Below, piece by piece: positions 35,590 through 42,557 of a stretch of DNA of 64,000 nucleotides; within the stretch, counting starts at the first letter, position 1; every line of letters starts with the position of its first letter. The position numbers and the translations under genes are program-made. The notes below the pieces were generated by a model. That model was not told where the DNA came from. It made no database searches and worked only from the letters and a program-made list of their open reading frames with translations. The DNA is from SIG575 sp045534165 (GTDB lineage: Bacteria > Bacillota > Clostridia > Oscillospirales > Acutalibacteraceae). The stretch is from contig JAZSJD010000056.1 of NCBI GenBank assembly GCA_045534165.1, forward strand, positions 7,805 through 71,804, read 5' to 3'.

Positions 35590-35626
35590 CCTGATTTCTC
35601 CTTGCTATATTTCTGAAACAAGTTTT

Positions 35627-35655
35627 ATTATACATCAAATAACGACAGTATGCAA
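35627..35655 (-). promoter_or_regulatory. Promoter of the FAD oxidoreductase
   Basis: Minus strand: -35 TTGCAT (35650-35655), 17-bp spacer, -10 TATAAT (35627-35632). Confidence 0.75.
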
Positions 35656-36007
35656 ATTTGTTGTTTTATCCTCCGATGAGGTGGTATGATTCTGCTCTTG
35701 AAGTTATTGAAGAAAACGCAAATAAAACAATGAGCAAGGTTTCAAAGATAATCCTAAAATGTATACCCGTTCATCTGAAATCATAGGCATATCATATGGT
35801 ATATTTCAGAATTTTTGAAGATGCAATTTCTATGTTTGTGGGTACGCTTACAGCGATTAAAGTTTTGTTTCCTTATAACGGCAACAGTATTTTACCTGTA
35901 ACATAAATAGTTCTAAAATAAAAGTTGGCAGAGAGTTTTTAGCTCTCTGCCATTACTTTCGCTTGCGAGTTTTATGGCAAATGGAACATCACTCAAGTCT
36001 CGGATTT
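35656..36007. other. Gene-free, decayed-looking stretch in the tRNA-Ala island
   Basis: Only two short plus-strand frames of 36 codons are open (35676-35786, MRWYDSALEVIEEN...; and one starting MVYFRIFEDAISM around 35799-35909). Neither has a good RBS, and both look like remnants. A hairpin GGCAGAGAG-loop-CTCTCTGCC at 35927-35951 could be an old terminator. Confidence 0.5.
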
Positions 36008-36101
36008 TTAATCAATTGAAATTTTAAAACAAATCGGCAAATCATTTTGATGTTCTTCATTTAAGCTAATTTTAAGTGCGTTTTCAGGTGCACCGGAAAA
36101 T
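36008..36101 (-). pseudogene. Severed 3' end of a GH29 alpha-L-fucosidase gene
   Basis: On the minus strand this reads ..RFSGAPENALKIS, then LNEEHQNDLPICFKISID and a TAA stop (36008-36010). The intact fucosidase at 56262-57737 ends IRFTRDEEALKINLKTEF and KNDLPICFKIAIG: the same tail at the same distance from the stop. Homology stops exactly where the tRNA-Ala fragment begins (36102), so the rest of the gene was lost or lies elsewhere. It is a different copy, not a recent duplicate, since many positions differ. Confidence 0.82.
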
Positions 36102-36153
36102 CGCTTGAATGGCATTCAAGAGGGCAAGAGTTCGATCCTCTCCGTCTCCACCA
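36102..36153 (+). pseudogene. tRNA-Ala(GGC) 3' fragment, copy 2 (att-like scar)
   Basis: 52 nt identical to the 3' part of the intact tRNA-Ala, from the anticodon arm to CCA, except one base (GGT to GGG in the variable region). It has no acceptor 5' strand or D-arm, so cannot be a functional tRNA. Typical of a tyrosine-recombinase attachment-site duplication. Confidence 0.9.
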
Positions 36154-36186
36154 AAAGCCTTGAAACATAAGCGTTTCAAGGCTTTT
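36153..36186 (+). terminator. Terminator attached to tRNA fragment 2
   Basis: 14-bp stem AAAAGCCTTGAAAC / GTTTCAAGGCTTTT directly following the CCA. Confidence 0.88.
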
Positions 36187-36289
36187 CTCATGTCTTTTTA
36201 TAAATTCTGTGACCTCTTGAATTTTTCGGTAATTTAAAGAATTCAAGAGGTTATTAAATTATGAAGAAATAATATTAAAAACAATTCTA

Positions 36290-36318
36290 TTGATTTGTAT
36301 TTTAATGAGCAGTATAAT
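36290..36318 (+). promoter_or_regulatory. Promoter of the APH-family kinase
   Basis: -35 TTGATT (36290-36295), 17-bp spacer, -10 TATAAT (36313-36318). Confidence 0.8.
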
Positions 36319-36365
36319 AAAATTAATTTATATGCTTTTTCATCATACTGAATGGAGTAATGACA

Positions 36366-37301
36366 ATGAATTTAAATGTTAATGATAATCATCTTAATAG
36401 TCTTATAAAAAATGTTGTTGCTGATACGCTCGATGAAAATATAATTCATCTTAAATTCATTGGCGGTGGCAGCAATGGTAAAGTTTATAGTGTTATAACT
36501 GAGAAAAACAAAAGATTTGCTGTTAAGGCATTCAGAATAAAAGGGGCTATGCAGAAGGAGTCAAATCAAATGATTTTGCTCTCAAAACATACCAAAACAC
36601 AGATGCCGGAAGTGCTCTTTCTCTATGAAGACAACGAAACAGCGTTGATGGGTATGACTTTCATAGAAGGCAAAAATGTTTTAAATCCATATTTTGTTTT
36701 GAAAAACAAATCGAAAAAAGAAAAATTCGCTAATGCTGTTGTTGATACTATGTTAGAGTGGCATTCAGTAATGGTTGATAAGTTTGGCGATATGGAAAAT
36801 CCATCATATGAAAATTGGAGGGATTATTACATTACGGAAAAACAAAAACCCTTTCTTGAAGGGCTTTCAAAACTTGCTGATAACGGTAAATTCAGCAAAA
36901 AGAATCTCGCACTGCTGAAACAAGCAACTGAAATATATAATAATCTCCCTGATGAATCAGAGAAGCCTGTTTTGATTCATGGAGACCTGAACATTATGAA
37001 TATAATGGCTGACCCGAAAAGTCTTGACCTTATGGGAATAATAGACCCGAGTGGTTCAATTTATGCTAACAGAGAATACGATTTATTCCAACTCCGCAAT
37101 ATGTGGGGCGATACCTTTGGATTATATGATACATATAAAAACAAAAGTACCCTTACAGAATTTACTGATTTCAGAGTTGCATATTATGGTGCAATGAATG
37201 AAGCTTCCTGCCGTCTGAGTGGAGGCTTGATTATGCCATTATGGGAAGTTTTGTGGAACAGAAAGCTGAAGAAAGAAATAAGAAAACTGAAAAACAAATA
37301 A
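36366..37301 (+). CDS. APH-family (aminoglycoside/choline kinase-like) phosphotransferase
   Basis: The ATG at 36366 is better spaced from GGAG (36354-36357) than the ATG at 36360; the product is ~311 aa. The kinase fold is visible: a Gly-rich loop FIGGGSNGKVYSVIT, the ATP-binding Lys in FAVKAF, and the catalytic HGDLNIMN with the metal-binding Asp in GIIDPSG. Relatives phosphorylate antibiotics, choline, homoserine or sugars. Nothing here identifies the substrate, and a resistance role should not be assumed. It lies between the second and third tRNA-Ala copies and has its own promoter, consistent with island cargo. Confidence 0.85.
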   Translation: MNLNVNDNHLNSLIKNVVADTLDENIIHLKFIGGGSNGKVYSVITEKNKRFAVKAFRIKGAMQKESNQMILLSKHTKTQMPEVLFLYEDNETALMGMTFIEGKNVLNPYFVLKNKSKKEKFANAVVDTMLEWHSVMVDKFGDMENPSYENWRDYYITEKQKPFLEGLSKLADNGKFSKKNLALLKQATEIYNNLPDESEKPVLIHGDLNIMNIMADPKSLDLMGIIDPSGSIYANREYDLFQLRNMWGDTFGLYDTYKNKSTLTEFTDFRVAYYGAMNEASCRLSGGLIMPLWEVLWNRKLKKEIRKLKNK

Positions 37302-37465
37302 TTTTACTGCTCTCGCATTTTGCCAAATGTTGTGGGGGCAGTTTTTCTCTTATTTATAAATAATTGAGGTGACGTTTTTGAAATGGATCTGGAAGATTTT
37401 TAAAAAGCAGAACTTGCCCGTGATATGTTAGGCTTGGTTGTATTTTAAACTCTACGATTCATAGG

Positions 37466-37494
37466 TTGATAAATCCGCTTGATTATGATACTAT
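37466..37494 (+). promoter_or_regulatory. Promoter of the XRE/membrane regulator
   Basis: -35 TTGATA (37466-37471), 17-bp spacer, -10 TACTAT (37489-37494); the leader would be only ~20 nt. Confidence 0.6.
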
Positions 37495-37519
37495 TTGATT
37501 GATGAAAGGTGGTGTTTCT

Positions 37520-38266
37520 ATGACATCAAAATCATGCGGAGAATTTATTTCTCTTCTCAGGAAAGAAACCAATCTTACTCAAAAACAGCTTGCTGAAAAA
37601 ATCAATGTTACCGACAAAGCTGTTTCACGATGGGAAACGGGCAAAGGATATCCCGATGTAACATCGCTGATAGCATTGAGTGAATTTTTTGATGTCAGCG
37701 TAAATGAACTTTTGGCAGGCAAAAGGATTTCTGATGAAAGTGCAAAAGAAGTCGCTGATAAAAACATCATTTCTGTTATAAAAGAATCAAAAAAAATCAA
37801 GCTAAAAAGCTTGGTTACAGTTATTGTCACATACATCTCAATGTGCATTGAGTGTCTTGTGTTAGGTTTGTTATTGATGACACCGGGCGCCGCCCCAATA
37901 ACAGCCGTCATTGCGGCGGTTATTGTGTGCATCGGTTTGTGCATTGCAGGAACATTGCTCGCACGCTATCAGCCCCCAAAAGTTCTGCTTGCGTTTTGCT
38001 TAACAATTGTATCTGCATGGTTGATTGTTCCCTCTTTTTATTTTGTGTCACTATATTTGTTGGAAGGACTTGCTTCTTCAATAATTCTTGAAATTTTAAG
38101 CCTTATGATTATGGCTTTCGGCATCCCGGGATTTATGTTTTTAAATATAATGAACGAAAATTTGAATTCAAATCCTGTTTTTATTTATTTTGTTGTTGCG
38201 CTGTTATGCGCAGTTGTGCCGGTTATTGTAACTTATCTTTCTTCCAAATCAAAAAGAAGTTTATAG
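37520..38266 (+). CDS. XRE-family transcription regulator with multi-helix membrane domain
   Basis: The ATG at 37520 follows the RBS AAAGGTGG; the product is 248 aa. Residues ~8-62 form a lambda-repressor-like HTH (FISLLRKETNLTQKQLAEKI, DKAVSRWETGKGYPD, LSEFFDVSVNELL). A basic linker (KESKKIKLKSL) leads into about five transmembrane helices with no known sensor domain. Membrane-tethered XRE proteins of this kind are common in Clostridia, but their signals are mostly unknown. It is the last complete gene before the third tRNA-Ala fragment. Confidence 0.85.
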   Translation: MTSKSCGEFISLLRKETNLTQKQLAEKINVTDKAVSRWETGKGYPDVTSLIALSEFFDVSVNELLAGKRISDESAKEVADKNIISVIKESKKIKLKSLVTVIVTYISMCIECLVLGLLLMTPGAAPITAVIAAVIVCIGLCIAGTLLARYQPPKVLLAFCLTIVSAWLIVPSFYFVSLYLLEGLASSIILEILSLMIMAFGIPGFMFLNIMNENLNSNPVFIYFVVALLCAVVPVIVTYLSSKSKRSL

Positions 38267-38379
38267 GTCATTTGCCTGATGCTCCGGGAAGAATATGGAC
38301 AAATTAAAGTTATAATAGTAAATAACAAATAAAATATGGTGAAAAATAATAATGAGCGGGGTGCGTTTTTGCGTGTATC

Positions 38380-38438
38380 GGGAGAGCACTTGAATGGCAT
38401 TCAAGAGGTCATCGGTTCGATCCCGACCGTCTCCACCA
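38380..38438 (+). pseudogene. tRNA-Ala(GGC) 3' fragment, copy 3 (att-like scar)
   Basis: Starts in the D-loop (GGGAGAGC), continues through the same anticodon arm and ends CCGTCTCCACCA. The T-stem differs from copies 1 and 2 by paired, compensating changes (TCGG with CCGA in place of AGAG with CTCT), so it came from a once-functional, distinct tRNA-Ala. The 5' bases (GCGTTTTTGCG...) do not form an acceptor stem. Confidence 0.88.
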
Positions 38439-38440
38439 GA

Positions 38441-38472
38441 AACTCCGTACACAACTGTGTACGGAGTTTTTC
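38441..38472 (+). terminator. Terminator attached to tRNA fragment 3
   Basis: 12-bp stem AACTCCGTACAC / GTGTACGGAGTT followed by TTTTTC. A 402-base interval (38267-38668) holds only this, the tRNA fragment and the next promoter. Confidence 0.88.
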
Positions 38473-38539
38473 TTTTAATTATTTTTTGCTCACTTTCAGA
38501 GTGGATATTTTTATTCCCGTTTGTTGTTTTTGGATTTTA

Positions 38540-38568
38540 TTGAAATGCTTTCACACTTATGATATAAT
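38540..38568 (+). promoter_or_regulatory. Promoter of the histidine phosphatase gene
   Basis: -35 TTGAAA (38540-38545), 17-bp spacer, -10 TATAAT (38563-38568). It closely resembles the promoter at 39300. Confidence 0.75.
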
Positions 38569-38668
38569 CACATCGACACGTAAAAATTTGTCGAATTCAG
38601 TTTATATTTTAGCAAAACAACAACCAAGAAATTTATATAAAATATCACAGAAATCAAAAGGTGAAAAT

Positions 38669-39283
38669 ATGGAAAAACATGACACATTGCAAATCATTTT
38701 TATCAGACACGCTGAAACAAATTATAGTGATATCGGAGATCGCGACCCAAGCGATGGCGAGCTTACCGCAAAAGGTGAACAGCAGTGCATTGAATTAGGC
38801 GAAAAACTTAAAGATTTGCCGATAGATGCATATATTACAAGTTCTTTGTTGCGAAGCTTTAAAACAGCTGTGGGCGTTTGTAATGCAAAGTCCGACAAGC
38901 CTTTGCTTGAAATCAGCGCAGAGCTTGTGGAGTGCGGATGTACCCCCGGTTATTACGGTTGCAGTGAAGAATATCTCCAGCGATATTACAAAAACACAAA
39001 AATGTGCAAAAAACTTTACGGTACCGAGAATTATGAATTTGGCTGTGAAGATTTTGAGGATAATATTATCCGTGCAGAAAAAGTAATTTCTTACATCAAA
39101 GACAGATTTTCTTTTGGTGAGCGTGTTGCGGTTTTCAGCCACCACGGATTTCTTGAATATCTTATTCCCACAGCTTTAGGGGTTAAACCCCATGTTTTCA
39201 GATTTTCTCTTGATAATATTTCAATCTCCGTTGTTGAATTTTGTCGTGACGGCAACGCGGTGCTTCGCTGTGTTAACAAATAG
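38669..39283 (+). CDS. Histidine phosphatase (phosphoglycerate-mutase-like) family protein
   Basis: The ATG at 38669 (RBS AAAGGTG) begins MEKHDTLQIIFIRHAETNYS; the longer open frame upstream reads through the tRNA fragment and is not coding. The product is 204 aa. IRHAE carries the phosphorylated His, TSSLLRSFKTA the second conserved Arg, and FSHHGFLEYL the second catalytic His. The protein could act on a small phosphorylated metabolite; the substrate is unknown. It follows the tRNA-Ala region and is not obviously part of the island. Confidence 0.88.
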   Translation: MEKHDTLQIIFIRHAETNYSDIGDRDPSDGELTAKGEQQCIELGEKLKDLPIDAYITSSLLRSFKTAVGVCNAKSDKPLLEISAELVECGCTPGYYGCSEEYLQRYYKNTKMCKKLYGTENYEFGCEDFEDNIIRAEKVISYIKDRFSFGERVAVFSHHGFLEYLIPTALGVKPHVFRFSLDNISISVVEFCRDGNAVLRCVNK

Positions 39284-39299
39284 AGCAAAACTTTGTTTG

Positions 39300-39328
39300 T
39301 TGAAATGTTTATACTCTTATGATATGAT
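39300..39328 (+). promoter_or_regulatory. Promoter of the 147-aa hypothetical gene
   Basis: -35 TTGAAA (39300-39305), 17-bp spacer, -10 TATGAT (39323-39328); about 24 of 30 bases match the promoter at 38540. Confidence 0.7.
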
Positions 39329-39348
39329 TTTTTGCAGGAGTGGTTGCA

Positions 39349-39792
39349 ATGTTGTTTTTTTCAAAACGAAAAAGAATAATAAAAAAGGCTATTGACAATA
39401 CAGTTGCAACATTAAATTCAAGAACACCCAAGATATATGAACATTTCTTTTATGGTGCTTTTGATATTGCTCCACAAAATCTTGTTATTTGGTATTTGTT
39501 TGAAACAGACGAAGACCTTGAAATTGCTAAAGCATCAGGTTTCTGCACTGAATTAAAAGAATTGACTATTAAAAATCTTATTTCTTCAGGCTATCCCGAA
39601 GACGCTGTTGATTCGAACAAAGCAGATGTTAAGGAATTTAATGAAGATAGAATAAAAACAGAGGGTGACTCTAAAGAAGAGGTACAAAGAATATTTGATG
39701 CTTTAGACAACAGAAAAGTAATAGTTTCTTTTACCACCAGAGAAGATATTGACAGAAAAACAAACGGTGATTATCGTCTTTATTTTCAATAA
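39349..39792 (+). CDS. Hypothetical protein, cytoplasmic
   Basis: The ATG at 39349 (RBS CAGGAG, 8-nt spacing) gives 147 aa. The N-terminus is basic (MLFFSKRKRIIKKAI). The remainder is an alpha/beta protein with NLVIWYLFETDEDLEIA and KVIVSFTTREDIDRKT strands, no signal peptide or membrane helix, and no catalytic motif. I do not recognise the family. It has its own promoter and a good terminator. Confidence 0.75.
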   Translation: MLFFSKRKRIIKKAIDNTVATLNSRTPKIYEHFFYGAFDIAPQNLVIWYLFETDEDLEIAKASGFCTELKELTIKNLISSGYPEDAVDSNKADVKEFNEDRIKTEGDSKEEVQRIFDALDNRKVIVSFTTREDIDRKTNGDYRLYFQ

Positions 39793-39810
39793 TTTTATGC
39801 ATACTAAAAA

Positions 39811-39844
39811 CACACCGAATAGAGTGCAAACTCTATTCGGTGTG
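39811..39844. terminator. Bidirectional terminator between converging genes
   Basis: 14-bp perfect stem CACACCGAATAGAG / CTCTATTCGGTGTG with a 6-nt loop. Confidence 0.88.
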
Positions 39845-39901
39845 TTTAATTACGCCGCCTTATCTGTTCCCATTATAAACTTCTCAAGAGTCAAAAGGAA
39901 A

Positions 39902-42505
39902 TCAAAGAATAAATCTGAAAGCATAAATTATAACATTGAGAATATTGTTGAATACAAATCTCACAAAAGTCAATATGTAAGGAAATTCGAAATTCCAATC
40001 ATCAAGGGTGTCAAGTGTTCCGATAAGGGATGAATCATAAGTTTTTTCAGGATTCTTGAAAGCCTTTGTTTCCATTTTTGCTATGCAGAGATTTTTACAT
40101 GCTTCTCGCAGGGCAGTTCCGAAGCCGACAGGGTCTTTTTCATAAGCCAGCTTCACTGCTGCTTTGTGCTGAACAACCTGAAGTGACCACATACCTGTGA
40201 GCATTGTATCGTTTCCGTTGTAAACAGCAAGAACGGGACTCATATATCCGCTTCCCGTGAAGTTTGTTGAATAGTCTGAAACAACAAATCCTCTGAAGCC
40301 CCATTCTTCACGAAGTAAATCGTTAAGAAGTGCTGAGCTTGAGCCACACCATTTTGTTCCGATACGGTTATATGCAGACATAATTCCTTTAGGATTTGCT
40401 TCCTTAACAGGAATTTCAAACGCTTTGAGATAAATTTCACGCATTGCCTGTTCATCACACCATGTGAATATACCATTTCTGTGAGATTCCTGATCATTGA
40501 GTGCAAAATGTTTGATTGTTGTAACAAGATTTTCAGAGTTTGCACCACTGATTATTTCTGCAGCCATAACACCTGATATAATGGGGTCTTCTGAGAAATA
40601 TTCAAAGTTTCTTCCGCCTCGGGGATTACGGTGGATATTAGCACCGGGAGCATACCATATATCGGTGCCCATATCTGCAGCTTCTTTGCCTGCACCTTTG
40701 CCCATTTCATAAGCAAGATCCGTGTTCCATGTGCATCCCATTGCAGTAGCACAAGGATATGCCGTACCACTGTCAGTATAAACAAGACCGTTTCTGCCTT
40801 TAACAGTCGAAGGTCCGTCATTGTCCATTGTGTGAGGAATTCCGAGACGTTCAATTCCGTGAGTTTCATAGCCACCATTGATTACCAGCATTGTCATCTC
40901 GTCAAGTGTAAGCTGGTCAAGAAATGCATCCCACAGACTTTCATCTTCGGCAACATCCTGTAAGGTTATGGTCTTATCATATTTTACACCTTTTTTCGGT
41001 GCTTCACCTTCAGTTACAGGTTCCGGAGTTTTGTCAACATCAATCAGATAATCGTCTTTGTCAAGCTCACGAAGAACAGGATATGTGCTTTCCACATCAG
41101 CTCTTGACATAATCTGATATCCACTGTAAACATCATAAAAAAGATTTTCAATTTCTGTTCCTGTAACAGGGTCTTTTTTAATTATCTTTGTTTCTGCAAG
41201 TTCATGCTCGTATGATGCAATATGGTTTCTTACATCATTTGCAACTATTATTTTATATGTACCTTTATCAAGAACCCAGGCTTCATTATTTTTGTAATCA
41301 TACGAAGCCATATCATCTGTTTTAAAAGTAATTGTAAGAATTTGGCTGTCGCCGGGCTGGAGAAGTTCTGTTTTTTCAAAACCACCTAAGCATATTGCGC
41401 TTTTTTCAATTCCGCCCTCAATATAAGGTGCACTGTAATAAAGCTGAACAACCTCTTTGCCTGCAACGGAGCCGGTATTCGTTACTTTAACTTTCACTGT
41501 TATGTTTTCAGCATCAAAAGCAGTTTCGGTAACCTCTTTTTCAAAGCTTGTGTATGAAAGTCCGTATCCGAACGGGTACTGCACTTTTTCTTTTGCGAAA
41601 GTTTCAAAATAACGGTAACCTACATAAATACCCTCATAGTATTCAACGAAATTTTTCCCACCGTTGTATGAGTTACTGCCAAAGCAGATGTTTGAGGGAT
41701 GGTCTTCAATGCTGTATGCAATTGTGTCGGTAAGTCGTCCTGACGGATTAACAAGACCTTTTAACATCTGCGGTACTGCAGTCATACCGAATTCACCGGG
41801 AATCCAGATAATAGCCGCAGCTTTTATGTTTTCATATTCGTCAATCCATCCCATTTCCATAACGTTACCGATATTGAAAAGAACAACAACATTTTCAAAG
41901 GCCGCAGTTACCTTTTCAACCATCGCTTTTTCGTCATCGGAAAGGCTGAGTGTTTCAATGGTATGGTCGGTACCCTCTGCACTTGTTCTGCTGATGACAA
42001 TTATTGCTGTATCGGAAAAATCAACAGCATTTTTAATCAATTCATCAGTAAGATGCTTGGGATCCATTTCCTCAAGAGTGTTTTTGGCAAAAAGAATCTG
42101 GATGAGGTTATTGATGACTGTGTTGTCAGTTTTCAGAAGTTCGTTGGAAAGGCAATGCTTTTCATACAGAGCCCGAAGTTCTGTATTATATACAATGCCT
42201 TCACTTTCAAAAGCTTCATAGAGTGTTACGGGGTCATCGGTTGTTATTGCGCCTGAGCCTGCACCGCCAAAAAACGGACATACCGAACCAGCACCGAAAA
42301 TGTTGACCTTTTTGTCTTTCAGGGGCAGAAAGTTGTCTTCGTTTTTGAGAAGAACGATGCCTTCGCTTTCAATCTGTTCTGCAATTTTTCTTGTTTCTGC
42401 AATGATTGCAGGATCAACATCGCCGCTTGTAGCAAAAACAGGAATACTTACCAGCAGTAAAAAAACCAGCAACAATGCAACAATTTTCAAGAACTTTTTC
42501 TTCAT
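39902..42505 (-). CDS. Exported GH3 glycosidase with permuted domain order and hydrophobic C-tail
   Basis: An 867-aa protein with a signal peptide (FLKIVALLLVFLLLVSIPVF, FA|TSG). Domain order is reversed relative to most GH3 enzymes: the alpha/beta-sandwich (C) domain with IVLLKNEDNFLPL comes first (residues ~40-290). A fibronectin-type domain follows. The (beta/alpha)8 barrel comes last (~520-800), with GIERLGIPHTMDNDGPS, KHFALNDQESHR and the nucleophile VVSDYS (D744). Similar permuted beta-glucosidases are known in Ruminococcus and Butyrivibrio. The tail FVFNNILNVIIYAFRFIL ends at the stop. It follows the OYE-type gene by 52 nt without an obvious promoter. Confidence 0.9.
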   Translation of the reverse strand: MKKKFLKIVALLLVFLLLVSIPVFATSGDVDPAIIAETRKIAEQIESEGIVLLKNEDNFLPLKDKKVNIFGAGSVCPFFGGAGSGAITTDDPVTLYEAFESEGIVYNTELRALYEKHCLSNELLKTDNTVINNLIQILFAKNTLEEMDPKHLTDELIKNAVDFSDTAIIVISRTSAEGTDHTIETLSLSDDEKAMVEKVTAAFENVVVLFNIGNVMEMGWIDEYENIKAAAIIWIPGEFGMTAVPQMLKGLVNPSGRLTDTIAYSIEDHPSNICFGSNSYNGGKNFVEYYEGIYVGYRYFETFAKEKVQYPFGYGLSYTSFEKEVTETAFDAENITVKVKVTNTGSVAGKEVVQLYYSAPYIEGGIEKSAICLGGFEKTELLQPGDSQILTITFKTDDMASYDYKNNEAWVLDKGTYKIIVANDVRNHIASYEHELAETKIIKKDPVTGTEIENLFYDVYSGYQIMSRADVESTYPVLRELDKDDYLIDVDKTPEPVTEGEAPKKGVKYDKTITLQDVAEDESLWDAFLDQLTLDEMTMLVINGGYETHGIERLGIPHTMDNDGPSTVKGRNGLVYTDSGTAYPCATAMGCTWNTDLAYEMGKGAGKEAADMGTDIWYAPGANIHRNPRGGRNFEYFSEDPIISGVMAAEIISGANSENLVTTIKHFALNDQESHRNGIFTWCDEQAMREIYLKAFEIPVKEANPKGIMSAYNRIGTKWCGSSSALLNDLLREEWGFRGFVVSDYSTNFTGSGYMSPVLAVYNGNDTMLTGMWSLQVVQHKAAVKLAYEKDPVGFGTALREACKNLCIAKMETKAFKNPEKTYDSSLIGTLDTLDDWNFEFPYILTFVRFVFNNILNVIIYAFRFIL

Positions 42506-42557
42506 TTAAAACACCTCATTTTCTTTTTTTATATTGTGTTTATCTGGTTGCAACTTC

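Noticed and set aside
36102..36153. Second and third complete tRNA-Ala genes
   Set aside because: Neither this copy nor the one at 38380 has a 5' acceptor strand, and the D-arm is missing or partial, so they are fragments.
38336..38668. N-terminal extension of the histidine phosphatase frame
   Set aside because: It reads through the tRNA-Ala fragment, its terminator and the promoter; the ATG at 38669 has an RBS and the family start.
41664..42221. 185-codon plus-strand open frame
   Set aside because: Antisense to the permuted GH3 gene, which is well supported.
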